This document shows positions 44,514-52,490 of a stretch of DNA of 64,000 nucleotides, one piece after another. Below the pieces are notes generated by a model. It had not been told where the DNA came from, made no database searches, and worked only from the letters and a program-made list of their open reading frames with translations. The position numbers and the translations under genes were made by a program. Within the stretch, counting starts at the first letter, position 1. Each line of letters starts with the position of its first letter. The stretch spans positions 88,931 through 152,930 of the forward strand of contig NZ_JAGYWA010000003.1 of NCBI RefSeq assembly GCF_018383905.1, in the 5' to 3' direction. This DNA is from Flavobacterium branchiicola. GTDB lineage: Bacteria > Bacteroidota > Bacteroidia > Flavobacteriales > Flavobacteriaceae.

Positions 44514-45476
44514 ATGAAACACTGGATTGAAGCCGCAAGATTACGTACATTACCTTTATCTGTTTCCGGAATTATAGTTGGAAGTATTTATGCACTTTCA
44601 AACCCCACAGAAACCATCAATACACCAACAGAAGTATTTAGCTGGAAAATTTTTGGTTTTGCCCTTTTAACAACACTTGGTTTACAGGTCTTATCTAATT
44701 TTGCCAATGATTACGGAGATGGTGTAAAAGGTACCGATAATGCTGACCGTATTGGTCCAAAACGTGCTATTCAGAGTGGTGTGATTACACCACAGGAAAT
44801 GAAAAAAGCCATCATAATTACCTCATTTTTGACTTTATTATCTGCGATTACCCTTATTTATTTCGCTTTTGGGAAAGACAATTTCGGATATTCGATCTTT
44901 TTCTTACTGTTAGGAATTGCGGCGATTATTTCGGCAATTCGTTATACAGTTGGTAATTCAGCTTATGGATATAAAGGATTTGGAGATGTATTCGTTTTTA
45001 TTTTCTTCGGGTTAGTAAGTACTCTAGGTGTTAACTTTTTATACTCAAAAGAAATAGATCCGCTTTTGATACTTCCTGCCATTTCAATTGGTTTACTAAG
45101 CGTTGGAGTTTTAAACTTAAACAACATGCGAGATGAGGAATCAGACAGAAAATCCGGAAAAAACACCATTGTAGTTCAAATTGGAGGAGCAAAAGCCAAA
45201 ATTTATCACTTTACATTGATTATTACAGCAATGCTTTTAGTGGTTATTTTCGCAATCTTAAGCGATTATCGTTTTGATCAGTATTTATTTTTACTGGCTT
45301 ATATTCCTTTAACCAAACATTTAATTACGGTTTCTAAAAATCAGGATCCTAAACTTTTAGATCCAGAATTAAAAAAACTGGCATTAAGTACTTTCCTGCT
45401 TTCAATATTACTTACTGTATGTATGATTTCTTTAATTTCAGACATCATTGTTAACCTGTTTTTAGGTGGAAGATAA
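44514..45476 (+). CDS. menA: 1,4-dihydroxy-2-naphthoate polyprenyltransferase
   Basis: A 320-residue UbiA-family inner-membrane enzyme with eight to nine helices. It attaches the isoprenoid tail to DHNA. The first Asp-rich motif N-D-Y-G-D-G-V-K-G-T-D near 64-74 and the second, N-N-M-R-D-E-E-S-D, near 202-210 bind the prenyl diphosphate through magnesium. Confidence 0.95.
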   Translation: MKHWIEAARLRTLPLSVSGIIVGSIYALSNPTETINTPTEVFSWKIFGFALLTTLGLQVLSNFANDYGDGVKGTDNADRIGPKRAIQSGVITPQEMKKAIIITSFLTLLSAITLIYFAFGKDNFGYSIFFLLLGIAAIISAIRYTVGNSAYGYKGFGDVFVFIFFGLVSTLGVNFLYSKEIDPLLILPAISIGLLSVGVLNLNNMRDEESDRKSGKNTIVVQIGGAKAKIYHFTLIITAMLLVVIFAILSDYRFDQYLFLLAYIPLTKHLITVSKNQDPKLLDPELKKLALSTFLLSILLTVCMISLISDIIVNLFLGGR

Positions 45477-45506
45477 AATAAAGTTCAACATTAAAATTTT
45501 ACAAAA

Positions 45507-46184
45507 ATGAAAATTACATTTTACGGACACGCTTCTTTAGGCATCGAAGTAGGAGGAAAACATATTATTGTTGACCCTTTTATCACAGGAAATCCACAAG
45601 CTTCGGCAATTGACATCAATACGCTAAAAGCTGATTATATATTATTGACACATGCACATAGTGATCACGTTCTAGATGTTGAAACTATTGCTAAAAATAC
45701 CAACGCAACGATTGTCTCAAATGCAGAAATTACAAGTTATTATGCAAAAAAGGGATTAAATGCACACCCAATGAATCATGGCGGAAGCTGGAAATTTGAT
45801 TTCGGAAAAGTAAAATATGTAAATGCAATTCATTCAAGTTCATTTCCTGACGGAACCTACGGAGGAAATCCCGGTGGTTTTGTAATCGAAGGCGAACATA
45901 AAAACATCTACATTGCCGGTGATACTGCACTTACAATGGATATGAAACTAATTCCGTTGCGTACCAAATTAGATTTGGCCATTTTTCCAATCGGAAACAA
46001 CTTTACAATGGATGTTGAAGATGCCATAATTGCTTCTGACTTTATAGAATGCGATAAAATTTTAGGCTATCATTTTGATACATTTGGTTATATCGAAATC
46101 AATCACGAAGAAGCTATCCGTAAGTTTTTTGACCAGGGAAAAGATTTAATGTTGCTTGAAATTGGTGAATCAATAGAATTATAA
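45507..46184 (+). CDS. UPF0173 metal-dependent hydrolase (MBL fold)
   Basis: A 225-residue metallo-beta-lactamase-fold protein. The metal motif T-H-A-H-S-D-H lies near 48-54; further ligands are in N-A-I-H-S-S-S-F and A-G-D-T-A-L. The start K-I-T-F-Y-G-H-A-S-L-G-I is typical of UPF0173. The substrate is unknown. It is 30 nt after menA and likely in the same transcript. Confidence 0.9.
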   Translation: MKITFYGHASLGIEVGGKHIIVDPFITGNPQASAIDINTLKADYILLTHAHSDHVLDVETIAKNTNATIVSNAEITSYYAKKGLNAHPMNHGGSWKFDFGKVKYVNAIHSSSFPDGTYGGNPGGFVIEGEHKNIYIAGDTALTMDMKLIPLRTKLDLAIFPIGNNFTMDVEDAIIASDFIECDKILGYHFDTFGYIEINHEEAIRKFFDQGKDLMLLEIGESIEL

Positions 46185-46186
46185 TA

Positions 46187-46268
46187 AGGAGCTAATCCCG
46201 CTTTCGGCTATATCTTTTTGAGGCAAAGAAAAATTGCCTCAAAAAGGATAACGCCTCTATCGGGGCTA
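46187..46268. repeat. Dispersed hairpin element with conserved ends, copy 1
   Basis: Left end GGAGCTAATCCCGC, then stem ATCTTTTTGAGGCAA (46212-46226), a loop, the matching arm TTGCCTCAAAAAGGAT (46234-46249), and right end CTATCGGGGCTA. The copy at 56571-56639 in the opposite orientation keeps the ends and the ATCTTTT / AAAAGGAT foot of the stem but has a different, still paired, upper stem. Confidence 0.8.
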
Positions 46269-46297
46269 TGGCACTTGTTTTCATAATAAAATCATTA

Positions 46298-46813
46298 ATG
46301 GAAGATTCAAAATATATTTGCGAATGCTGTGGTCAGGAGCATGAAGGCTGGCCTGCTTTAGGCTATGTTTCGCCAGACGTTTATTCTTACCTCTCAGAAC
46401 AAGATAAAGAAGAAATCGCTGTAATCGATGAAGATTTTTGTGTTATCAAACACCCGGATCAGGTTGATCGGTTTATTCGTTGCGTTTTAATCCAGAAAGT
46501 AAACGATCATTGCGAAGATCTGGAATATGGTCTTTGGGTTTCTTTAAGCGAAAAAAGCTTCGAAGATTATCTGGCAAATTATGACAACGAAAATCATGAA
46601 ACACAATATTTTGGCTGGTTAAACAATAAAATTCAAGAGTATGAGTTTTCTGGAAGTATTCCTACAACAGTAGTGACTCAGAAAGGAAACAGCAGACCGA
46701 TAATTTTTCCACATCAGGATTTTGATCATCCGTTTGTAAAAGATTTTTATGAAGGAATTACCAAGGCAGAGGCCGAAAACAGAATTCAGACTATGATTAA
46801 TGGCATTAAATAA
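46298..46813 (+). CDS. DUF2199 protein
   Basis: A 171-residue cytoplasmic protein. The ATG at 46298 is chosen; an ATG ten codons upstream overlaps the repeat element. Y-I-C-E-C-C-G-Q-E-H-E-G-W-P-A-L-G at 6-22 is the zinc-ribbon-like signature of DUF2199, with D-R-F-I-R-C and Y-G-L-W-V-S further on. No activity is known. Confidence 0.85.
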   Translation: MEDSKYICECCGQEHEGWPALGYVSPDVYSYLSEQDKEEIAVIDEDFCVIKHPDQVDRFIRCVLIQKVNDHCEDLEYGLWVSLSEKSFEDYLANYDNENHETQYFGWLNNKIQEYEFSGSIPTTVVTQKGNSRPIIFPHQDFDHPFVKDFYEGITKAEAENRIQTMINGIK

Positions 46814-46823
46814 ATTTTGTAAT

Positions 46824-48026
46824 ATGACTTTCAAAAAAACGATCCTATCTCTTTTAGTCGTTCTTTCATTTAATGCTTTTGCCCAAAAAGATGGTTATTG
46901 GGACAAAGAGCGTGCAACAACAAAAGAAATTGTAGTTTCTGCCCGTGACAGAATTGTTCTTAAAACAGAAGATTTACCTGTTGGAACAACCGAAATTGTA
47001 TACAGAATTACACTTCTGGACGAAAATCAGCAAATGGCAAACAGTTTGGTTTCTGTGCTAAAATCAATTCCGGATCCAACCGGAATTAGTCAGGGTTCAG
47101 CCGGAGCCGTGTTTTTAATGTCTAAAATTTCTGGTGATGACACCTGTACTTACGCATTATTTACTTCTTCAGAAAGTTCAAAGAAATATATTGAAGACGG
47201 AAAAACAGATAAATCCTGTTTCTCACAAGAAGAGGCATTAAGCAAAGATGCTAAAAGATTGTCATTAGACAAATCTTCTTGTTTAGGACAAAATGTTAGC
47301 AATATATGGTTTGGTTTTCATAGCAAGAACTGGCTTTTAAATCAAAAAATTGTTTTAGAAGTGGTGCCTTGGGTAGATACCAAACTAAACAGAGGATGGA
47401 ATCAAGACAATAAAAACGAAATCATCAGTTTGTGCAAAACATCGACAATGGCACAGAAAATGGCCAATTCTGATGATTTTTGCGTATGTATTTTAGATAA
47501 AATCATCAAACAATACCGTTATACAGAATTTCAGAAATTATTAGCGATTGAAAAAACAAAAGTTTACAAAGACTTCGGAAATACTTGTTATAAAGATGCT
47601 GATATTTCTAAAAACGTATTTAATGATTTAAGAACTCAGACATCTGCTTTAATTAAACAAGAAAAGTACAATGAAGCAATTCCGAAGTTAAATACCATAA
47701 TAAACGACGGAAAAGGAACTGCAGTAGACTATAGCTCGATTGGTTACTGTTATATCTTAACCAAACAATATGCTAAAGCATTGAAATTCCTTCAAGAAGG
47801 AGAGAAAGTCGATGATACTGAATTATTGGTTAAATTAAATTTAGCACATCTATATTTGGTAAGCAACAATTATAGTGATGCAAAAGCGATTTACAAAAAA
47901 TATCAGAATCAAAATGTAACCGACAGTTTAAGCTGGAAAGACAAAACTAAACTTGATTTTACTGTTTTTCAAAAGGCTGGTTTACCATCAAAAGATTTCG
48001 AGAGAGTTTTAAATCTTTATAATTAA
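46824..48026 (+). CDS. Exported TPR protein
   Basis: A 400-residue protein. ATG at 46824 opens a signal peptide (ending F-A-Q, residue 21) and is preferred over an upstream ATG overlapping DUF2199. Residues about 30-200 form a beta-rich Cys-containing region; residues about 265-390 contain tetratricopeptide repeats (Y-N-E-A-I-P-K-L-N; Y-S-S-I-G-Y-C-Y-I-L-T-K-Q-Y-A-K-A-L-K-F-L). It begins 10 nt after DUF2199. Likely a periplasmic scaffold; function unknown. Confidence 0.8.
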   Translation: MTFKKTILSLLVVLSFNAFAQKDGYWDKERATTKEIVVSARDRIVLKTEDLPVGTTEIVYRITLLDENQQMANSLVSVLKSIPDPTGISQGSAGAVFLMSKISGDDTCTYALFTSSESSKKYIEDGKTDKSCFSQEEALSKDAKRLSLDKSSCLGQNVSNIWFGFHSKNWLLNQKIVLEVVPWVDTKLNRGWNQDNKNEIISLCKTSTMAQKMANSDDFCVCILDKIIKQYRYTEFQKLLAIEKTKVYKDFGNTCYKDADISKNVFNDLRTQTSALIKQEKYNEAIPKLNTIINDGKGTAVDYSSIGYCYILTKQYAKALKFLQEGEKVDDTELLVKLNLAHLYLVSNNYSDAKAIYKKYQNQNVTDSLSWKDKTKLDFTVFQKAGLPSKDFERVLNLYN

Positions 48027-48028
48027 AG

Positions 48029-48123
48029 AGGTTCTAAGGTTCTAAGGTTCTAAGGTACTAAGTCTCTAAGCATCTTAGCACCTTCTAAACTTAGCATTTT
48101 AGTACCTTAGAATCTTAGAACCT
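48029..48123. repeat. GGTTCTAAG tandem/inverted word repeat upstream of menC
   Basis: GGTTCTAA is repeated three times in tandem from 48030, followed by GGTACTAAG; the second arm (48090-48123) is the degenerate complement (TAGTACCTTAGAATCTTAGA). It can form a long hairpin ending five nucleotides before the menC ATG. The word also occurs at 14101. Confidence 0.8.
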
Positions 48124-48128
48124 AAAAA

Positions 48129-49181
48129 ATGAAAGCAACTTACCATAAATACATGCTCGAGTTTAAAGTTCCGTCCGGAACGTCTCGCGGCATTATGACT
48201 GAAAAAGAAACCTGGTTTATTGTACTTGAAGAAAATGGTAAAACAGGAATTGGAGAGTGTGGCATTTTAAGAGGTTTAAGCGCTGATGATCGCGATGATT
48301 ATGAGGAAAAGCTAAAATGGGCTTGCGAAAATATCCATTTAGGAGAAATCGCACTCTGGGAATCTCTTCTAGAATTTCCTTCTATTCAATTTGGAATTGA
48401 AATGGCCTTTTTGTCTCTTAAAAGTGAAAATCCTTATTTGTTATTTCCTTCTGATTTTACCCGTAATTCAAAATCAATTGTCATAAATGGTTTGGTCTGG
48501 ATGGGAGAGGCTGCATTCATGAAACAACAAATTGAGGACAAATTAGCTAACGGTTTTGATTGCATAAAATTAAAAATTGGTGCTATTGATTTTGATAAAG
48601 AATTAGAATTACTGCAATATATCAGAAGTCATTTTTCTGCAGAACAAATAGAAATAAGAGTAGATGCAAATGGCGCTTTTGCATTAAACGAAGCTTTAGA
48701 TAAACTAAATCAACTTAATCGATTTGAATTACATAGCATTGAACAGCCTATTAAAAAAGGGAATATTCAGGCAATGAAAGATTTATGTTTAGAAACACCT
48801 TTTCCTATAGCATTAGATGAAGAATTGATAGGTATTTTTTCATTGGAAGAAAAAGAAAGTTTATTGAAAAAAATAAAACCTCAGTATATTATCCTTAAAC
48901 CGAGTTTTGTTGGAGGATTTAGAGGAACACAGGAATGGATCACTTTGGCAGAAAAATACAATATTGGCTGGTGGATTACTTCTGCTTTAGAAAGCAATAT
49001 TGGTTTGAATGCAATTGCACAATGGACATTTTTGCAAAACTCCCCAATGCCACAGGGATTAGGAACCGGAGCACTTTATACCAATAATTTTGATTGTCCG
49101 CTCGAAGTTTCAAAAGGACAATTGTGGTACAATAATTCTAAAAATTGGGATTCTGAAATTCTCAGCAAAGTAACTTATTAA
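48129..49181 (+). CDS. menC: o-Succinylbenzoate synthase
   Basis: A 350-residue enolase-superfamily enzyme that dehydrates SHCHC to o-succinylbenzoate. Motifs: catalytic Lys in C-I-K-L-K-I-G near 148-154, metal ligands in E-I-R-V-D-A-N-G-A-F near 176, S-I-E-Q-P-I near 204, L-D-E-E near 229, then L-K-P-S near 257. G-I-G-E-C-G-I-L-R-G in the N-terminal capping domain is typical. It is the last men gene here; menE and menH are absent from the window. Confidence 0.94.
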   Translation: MKATYHKYMLEFKVPSGTSRGIMTEKETWFIVLEENGKTGIGECGILRGLSADDRDDYEEKLKWACENIHLGEIALWESLLEFPSIQFGIEMAFLSLKSENPYLLFPSDFTRNSKSIVINGLVWMGEAAFMKQQIEDKLANGFDCIKLKIGAIDFDKELELLQYIRSHFSAEQIEIRVDANGAFALNEALDKLNQLNRFELHSIEQPIKKGNIQAMKDLCLETPFPIALDEELIGIFSLEEKESLLKKIKPQYIILKPSFVGGFRGTQEWITLAEKYNIGWWITSALESNIGLNAIAQWTFLQNSPMPQGLGTGALYTNNFDCPLEVSKGQLWYNNSKNWDSEILSKVTY

Positions 49182-49244
49182 AGGCACAAAGTGACAAAGG
49201 TACAAAGTGACACAGGCTTTGAACCTTTGCTGCTTTGTACCTTT
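49181..49244. repeat. ACAAAGTGAC / CTTTGTACC inverted word repeat
   Basis: AAAGGCACAAAGTGAC is followed by AAAGGTACAAAGTGAC; the second half (49223-49252) returns CTTTGTACCTTTGCACCTTT. AAAGGTACAAAG at 49196-49207 and CTTTGTACCTTT at 49233-49244 are exact complements. It lies between convergent menC and the HhH gene. Confidence 0.75.
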
Positions 49245-49256
49245 GCACCTTTAAAT

Positions 49257-49808
49257 TTACTCTTTTCCTCCAAGTAAACTATCCTGCCAGTCTTTTAATT
49301 CCTGCCATTTTCCCTGATCAGCCAATAATGCCTGTCTTGCCCAGGTACTAGGGTTATGAATTGCATAGTTTTCACCACCACCATCTAAAATTGATTGAGA
49401 TTTTTCTGTTGAAGTTTCAGATAATTGTTGCCAGGTTGTGATTCCGGCACTATGGTACAATGCTTCGATTTTTGGACCAATGCCTTCTACAACTTTCAGA
49501 TCATTTTCTTTAATTTTCTTTCCAAACACAGCTGCAGCCAATGCGGCATCAAATACAATAGTCGATGCTGTTGCGGCAAACGATTGTGGAGCTGCTGTAA
49601 TTTTAGCTTTCGCAGCTGCCAGATCGGCTTCAAGCGAAGCAATTTTAGCATTTAGATTTTTTGTATTGGCTTTGCAGGCATCCAAATCTTCCTGTAAAGA
49701 AAGAGAAAGTGAATCATCTCCTTTTGAATTCATTTTTCCTAGTAAGTAACCCAAAATTCCACAGATTAAACCAACTAGCGCCGGTATTAAGATACAAGGT
49801 ATATTCAT
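49257..49808 (-). CDS. Membrane-anchored protein with helix-hairpin-helix domain
   Basis: A 183-residue protein with one N-terminal helix (residues 5-24, G-L-I-C-G-I-L-G-Y-L-L-G), a coiled coil at about 35-70 (L-N-A-K-I-A-S-L-E-A-D-L-A-A-A-K), and a helix-hairpin-helix-like domain at about 104-140 (L-K-V-V-E-G-I-G-P-K-I-E-A-L). G-I-G-P-K is the hairpin. Such domains bind DNA or mediate protein contacts. It is 19 nt downstream of the OmpA-like gene in one operon. Confidence 0.75.
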   Translation of the reverse strand: MNIPCILIPALVGLICGILGYLLGKMNSKGDDSLSLSLQEDLDACKANTKNLNAKIASLEADLAAAKAKITAAPQSFAATASTIVFDAALAAAVFGKKIKENDLKVVEGIGPKIEALYHSAGITTWQQLSETSTEKSQSILDGGGENYAIHNPSTWARQALLADQGKWQELKDWQDSLLGGKE

Positions 49809-49827
49809 GATCGTATATTTTGATTAG

Positions 49828-50742
49828 TTATTTAATTGTAATTACAGTTCTTCTGTTATTTGCTTTGCCTTCGGCGGTTGTATTATCACCTACAGGTTCA
49901 TCAGGCCCTTTAGATTCCGTAGTAATTCTGGCAGCATCAATTCCCTTTTTAACCAAATAGTTTTTAGAGAATTCAGCTCTTTTTTGTCCAAGAATAATAT
50001 TAGCATCACGATTTCCAACATTATCAGAATGTCCAACCGCTACAATTGTCGCATCTTTTACATGTTCCATATATTTCACAATATCATCTACTTTCTGCTT
50101 TTTGGCATCGTTTAGTTTATCGCTCGATTTATTGGTATTAAAGTTCAGAATCAACGGATCAGCATTGATTTTGTCTTTTAAAATACTCCATTCATCAGTA
50201 GCGACAGCAGTAGTAGTATCGATGGCTTCAAATCGATATTCGGCTGGTCCTAAAAGCGTGTCGAGACTCATTTTCCATGTATCTCTAATTTCACCTTTTG
50301 TATCAAACTGAGCAGCAGGTAAACCTTGCGAAACAAAATAATTCTTAACATCATTTGCCCTTGCAAGTCCAAGATTCTCAAATTTTGTTGTATTTGTTTC
50401 ATCAGAAGTAGCATAACCCGTAATAGTCACCTTTTGTTTGGTGTTTGCGGTCAGGAATGTTTTTAGATTATTAATCCCAATAGTCACAGAATCGCTGACT
50501 GGCTGGATTAATGCAGAACTGTTTTTCAAAAACTTGAGGTTATCATTGGTATGATAATCAATTCCGGAACCATTAAGAACAAAAGGAACAGAAATACTTT
50601 CCTTTTCGATAACTACTGGTACTTTTTCGGTATCAGTTGCCGGTTTTTCCATATTGCAATTACAACAAAACTTTACGTACAAAAATGTACCCAGAATAAT
50701 TGTTAAAACAATACCTAAGAGGTAAAGTGCTTTTTTAGACAT
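49828..50742 (-). CDS. Protein with two OmpA-like peptidoglycan-binding domains
   Basis: A 304-residue protein with an N-terminal membrane helix (5-24) followed by C-C-N-C. The first OmpA-like domain spans about 60-160 (T-I-T-G-Y-A-T-S-D-E-T; N-L-G-L-A-R-A-N-D-V), the second about 185-304 (I-V-A-V-G-H-S-D-N-V-G; L-G-Q-K-R-A-E; N-N-R-R-T). The second has the Asp and Arg of the diaminopimelate site. It tethers the inner membrane to the wall and forms a unit with the HhH protein. Confidence 0.85.
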   Translation of the reverse strand: MSKKALYLLGIVLTIILGTFLYVKFCCNCNMEKPATDTEKVPVVIEKESISVPFVLNGSGIDYHTNDNLKFLKNSSALIQPVSDSVTIGINNLKTFLTANTKQKVTITGYATSDETNTTKFENLGLARANDVKNYFVSQGLPAAQFDTKGEIRDTWKMSLDTLLGPAEYRFEAIDTTTAVATDEWSILKDKINADPLILNFNTNKSSDKLNDAKKQKVDDIVKYMEHVKDATIVAVGHSDNVGNRDANIILGQKRAEFSKNYLVKKGIDAARITTESKGPDEPVGDNTTAEGKANNRRTVITIK

Positions 50743-50937
50743 AAGTGATAGAATTAAGATTCAATCAAATTTAACGAAAATATACATACGTAACATATTA
50801 GTAATCAATCAAATTGGTTGCATTTTAAAACGGATCACAAAAATGAAACAAGATAAAGGAAACTTTATAAATTTAAAATTCCGATTTCAGGACTGAATTT
50901 AAATGAGTAACTTGCAGTGTAATTAATTTAGATAAAA

Positions 50938-51414
50938 ATGCTGGAAATAGAAAGAAAGTTTCTTGTAAAATCAGATGATTTTAAAGAACAGGCTTTTGCT
51001 CAAAATAAAATTGCTCAAGGATATTTAAGTTCTATTCCTGAAAGAACAGTGCGTGTCAGAATAAAAGGTGACAAAGCTTTTATCACTATAAAAGGTTTGG
51101 GTCATCAGGGCGGCATGTCACGTTTTGAGTGGGAAAACCAGATTCCGCTTGAAGAAGCTGTTGAATTAATGAAGCTTTGCGAAAAAGGTAAAATTGAAAA
51201 GACCCGCTATGAAATACAGGCTGGAAAATATGTTTTTGAAGTAGATGAATTTTATGGTGAAAATGAAGGTCTGGTAATGGCTGAAATTGAATTAGATTCT
51301 GAAGAAGACGATTTTGAAAAACCTGACTGGCTTGGAGAAGAAGTAACAGATGATAAGAGATATTATAACGCTTATTTAAGTCAGAATCCTTTTAAAAACT
51401 GGGGAAATAAATAA
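50938..51414 (+). CDS. CYTH-domain protein (triphosphatase-like)
   Basis: A 158-residue protein. E-I-E-R-K at residues 3-7 is the ExExK signature of the triphosphate tunnel. R-V-R-I-K-G and I-K-G, then E-I-E-L near the end supply further basic and acidic ligands. Single-domain bacterial forms typically hydrolyse inorganic tripolyphosphate. It lies 3 nt before ypdA. Confidence 0.9.
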   Translation: MLEIERKFLVKSDDFKEQAFAQNKIAQGYLSSIPERTVRVRIKGDKAFITIKGLGHQGGMSRFEWENQIPLEEAVELMKLCEKGKIEKTRYEIQAGKYVFEVDEFYGENEGLVMAEIELDSEEDDFEKPDWLGEEVTDDKRYYNAYLSQNPFKNWGNK

Positions 51415-51417
51415 TTT

Positions 51418-52386
51418 ATGACAGAACAATACGATTTAATTATTGTTGGAGGCGGCCCAATTGGATTAGCTTGTGCAATTGAAGCCCAAAAGAAAAACCT
51501 GAGTTATGTAATTATTGAAAAAGGCGCTATAGTCAACAGTATTTTCAATTATCCTTTGTACATGACTTTTTTCTCAACTGCTGAAAGACTTGAAATTGGC
51601 GAAATTCCCTTTAATTGTTTAGCACCAAAACCAGGACGTCAGGAAGCTTTGGAATATTACAGAAACATTCATCGTTATTTTAATTTTTCTATCAAACTGT
51701 TTGAAAAAGTAACGGAAATTAAAAAAACGGCAAATTCTGTTTTTGAGGTTTTGACGGATAAAAATCTTTATAAAGCAAAGAATGTTGTTCTTGCAACCGG
51801 GTTTTACGACATTCCAATAACAATGAATGTAAAAGGCGAGGAGCTGCCAAAAGTGCGTCATTACTACAAAGAAGCGCACGAATATGCTTTTAGAAATGTA
51901 TTAGTCGTGGGAGCCAATAATTCTTCGGTTGATGCGGCTTTAGAATGTTGGCGAAAAGGCGCTAACGTAACAATGGTTATTCGTAAAAACGAAATAAACA
52001 GCAGGGTAAAATATTGGGTAAAACCTGATATCGAAAACCGAATTGCCGAAGCTAGTATTAAAGCCTATTTTGAGTCAAATATCACTGAAATTAGGAATAA
52101 TGAAGTGGAAATAGAAACTCCAAACGGAAAAGTTGTTATTGAAAATGACTTTGTTCTGGCCTTAACCGGATATAAACCCGATTTGAATTTTCTTGAAAAT
52201 ACCGGAATTCAGCTTTCTAATGATGAATTAAAAATTCCAGTTTATAATCCTGAAACTATGGAAACCAATGTTGAAGGTTTATTTCTTGCTGGAGTTGTTT
52301 GCGGAGGAATGCAAACACATAAATGGTTTATAGAAAATTCCAGAATCCACGCAAATTTGATCATAGATCATATTACTTCCAGGTAA
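51418..52386 (+). CDS. ypdA: YpdA-family FAD/NAD(P) disulfide oxidoreductase
   Basis: A 322-residue flavoprotein. The FAD motif I-V-G-G-G-P-I-G-L-A-C at 9-19 and the NAD(P) motif V-V-G-A-N-N-S-S-V-D near 163 fit YpdA, proposed bacillithiol disulfide reductase. G-L-F-L-A-G-V-V-C-G-G near 285 is the C-terminal FAD motif. It has no CxxC, as expected for the family. It is coupled to the CYTH gene. Confidence 0.88.
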   Translation: MTEQYDLIIVGGGPIGLACAIEAQKKNLSYVIIEKGAIVNSIFNYPLYMTFFSTAERLEIGEIPFNCLAPKPGRQEALEYYRNIHRYFNFSIKLFEKVTEIKKTANSVFEVLTDKNLYKAKNVVLATGFYDIPITMNVKGEELPKVRHYYKEAHEYAFRNVLVVGANNSSVDAALECWRKGANVTMVIRKNEINSRVKYWVKPDIENRIAEASIKAYFESNITEIRNNEVEIETPNGKVVIENDFVLALTGYKPDLNFLENTGIQLSNDELKIPVYNPETMETNVEGLFLAGVVCGGMQTHKWFIENSRIHANLIIDHITSR

Positions 52387-52393
52387 AAAAATA

Positions 52394-52466
52394 GCCACAA
52401 ATTACACAAATTTTCACGAATTTTTAATTTCAAATACTATTCGTGCCAATTCGTGTAATTCGTGGC
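52394..52466. repeat. CCACAAATT / AATTCGTGG dispersed inverted repeat
   Basis: GCCACAAATTACACAAATTT from 52394 (continuing to 52422) pairs with a degenerate arm at 52439-52466 ending GTAATTCGTGGC. The same sequence forms the inner hairpin at 32991-33056. It lies between converging ypdA and selO. Confidence 0.8.
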
Positions 52467-52490
52467 AAAAAAAAACTTAAACTCTTTAAA

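Noticed and set aside
49425..49749. Plus-strand frames over the HhH gene
   Set aside because: These are shadows of the minus-strand gene, which has a coherent membrane helix, coiled coil and HhH.
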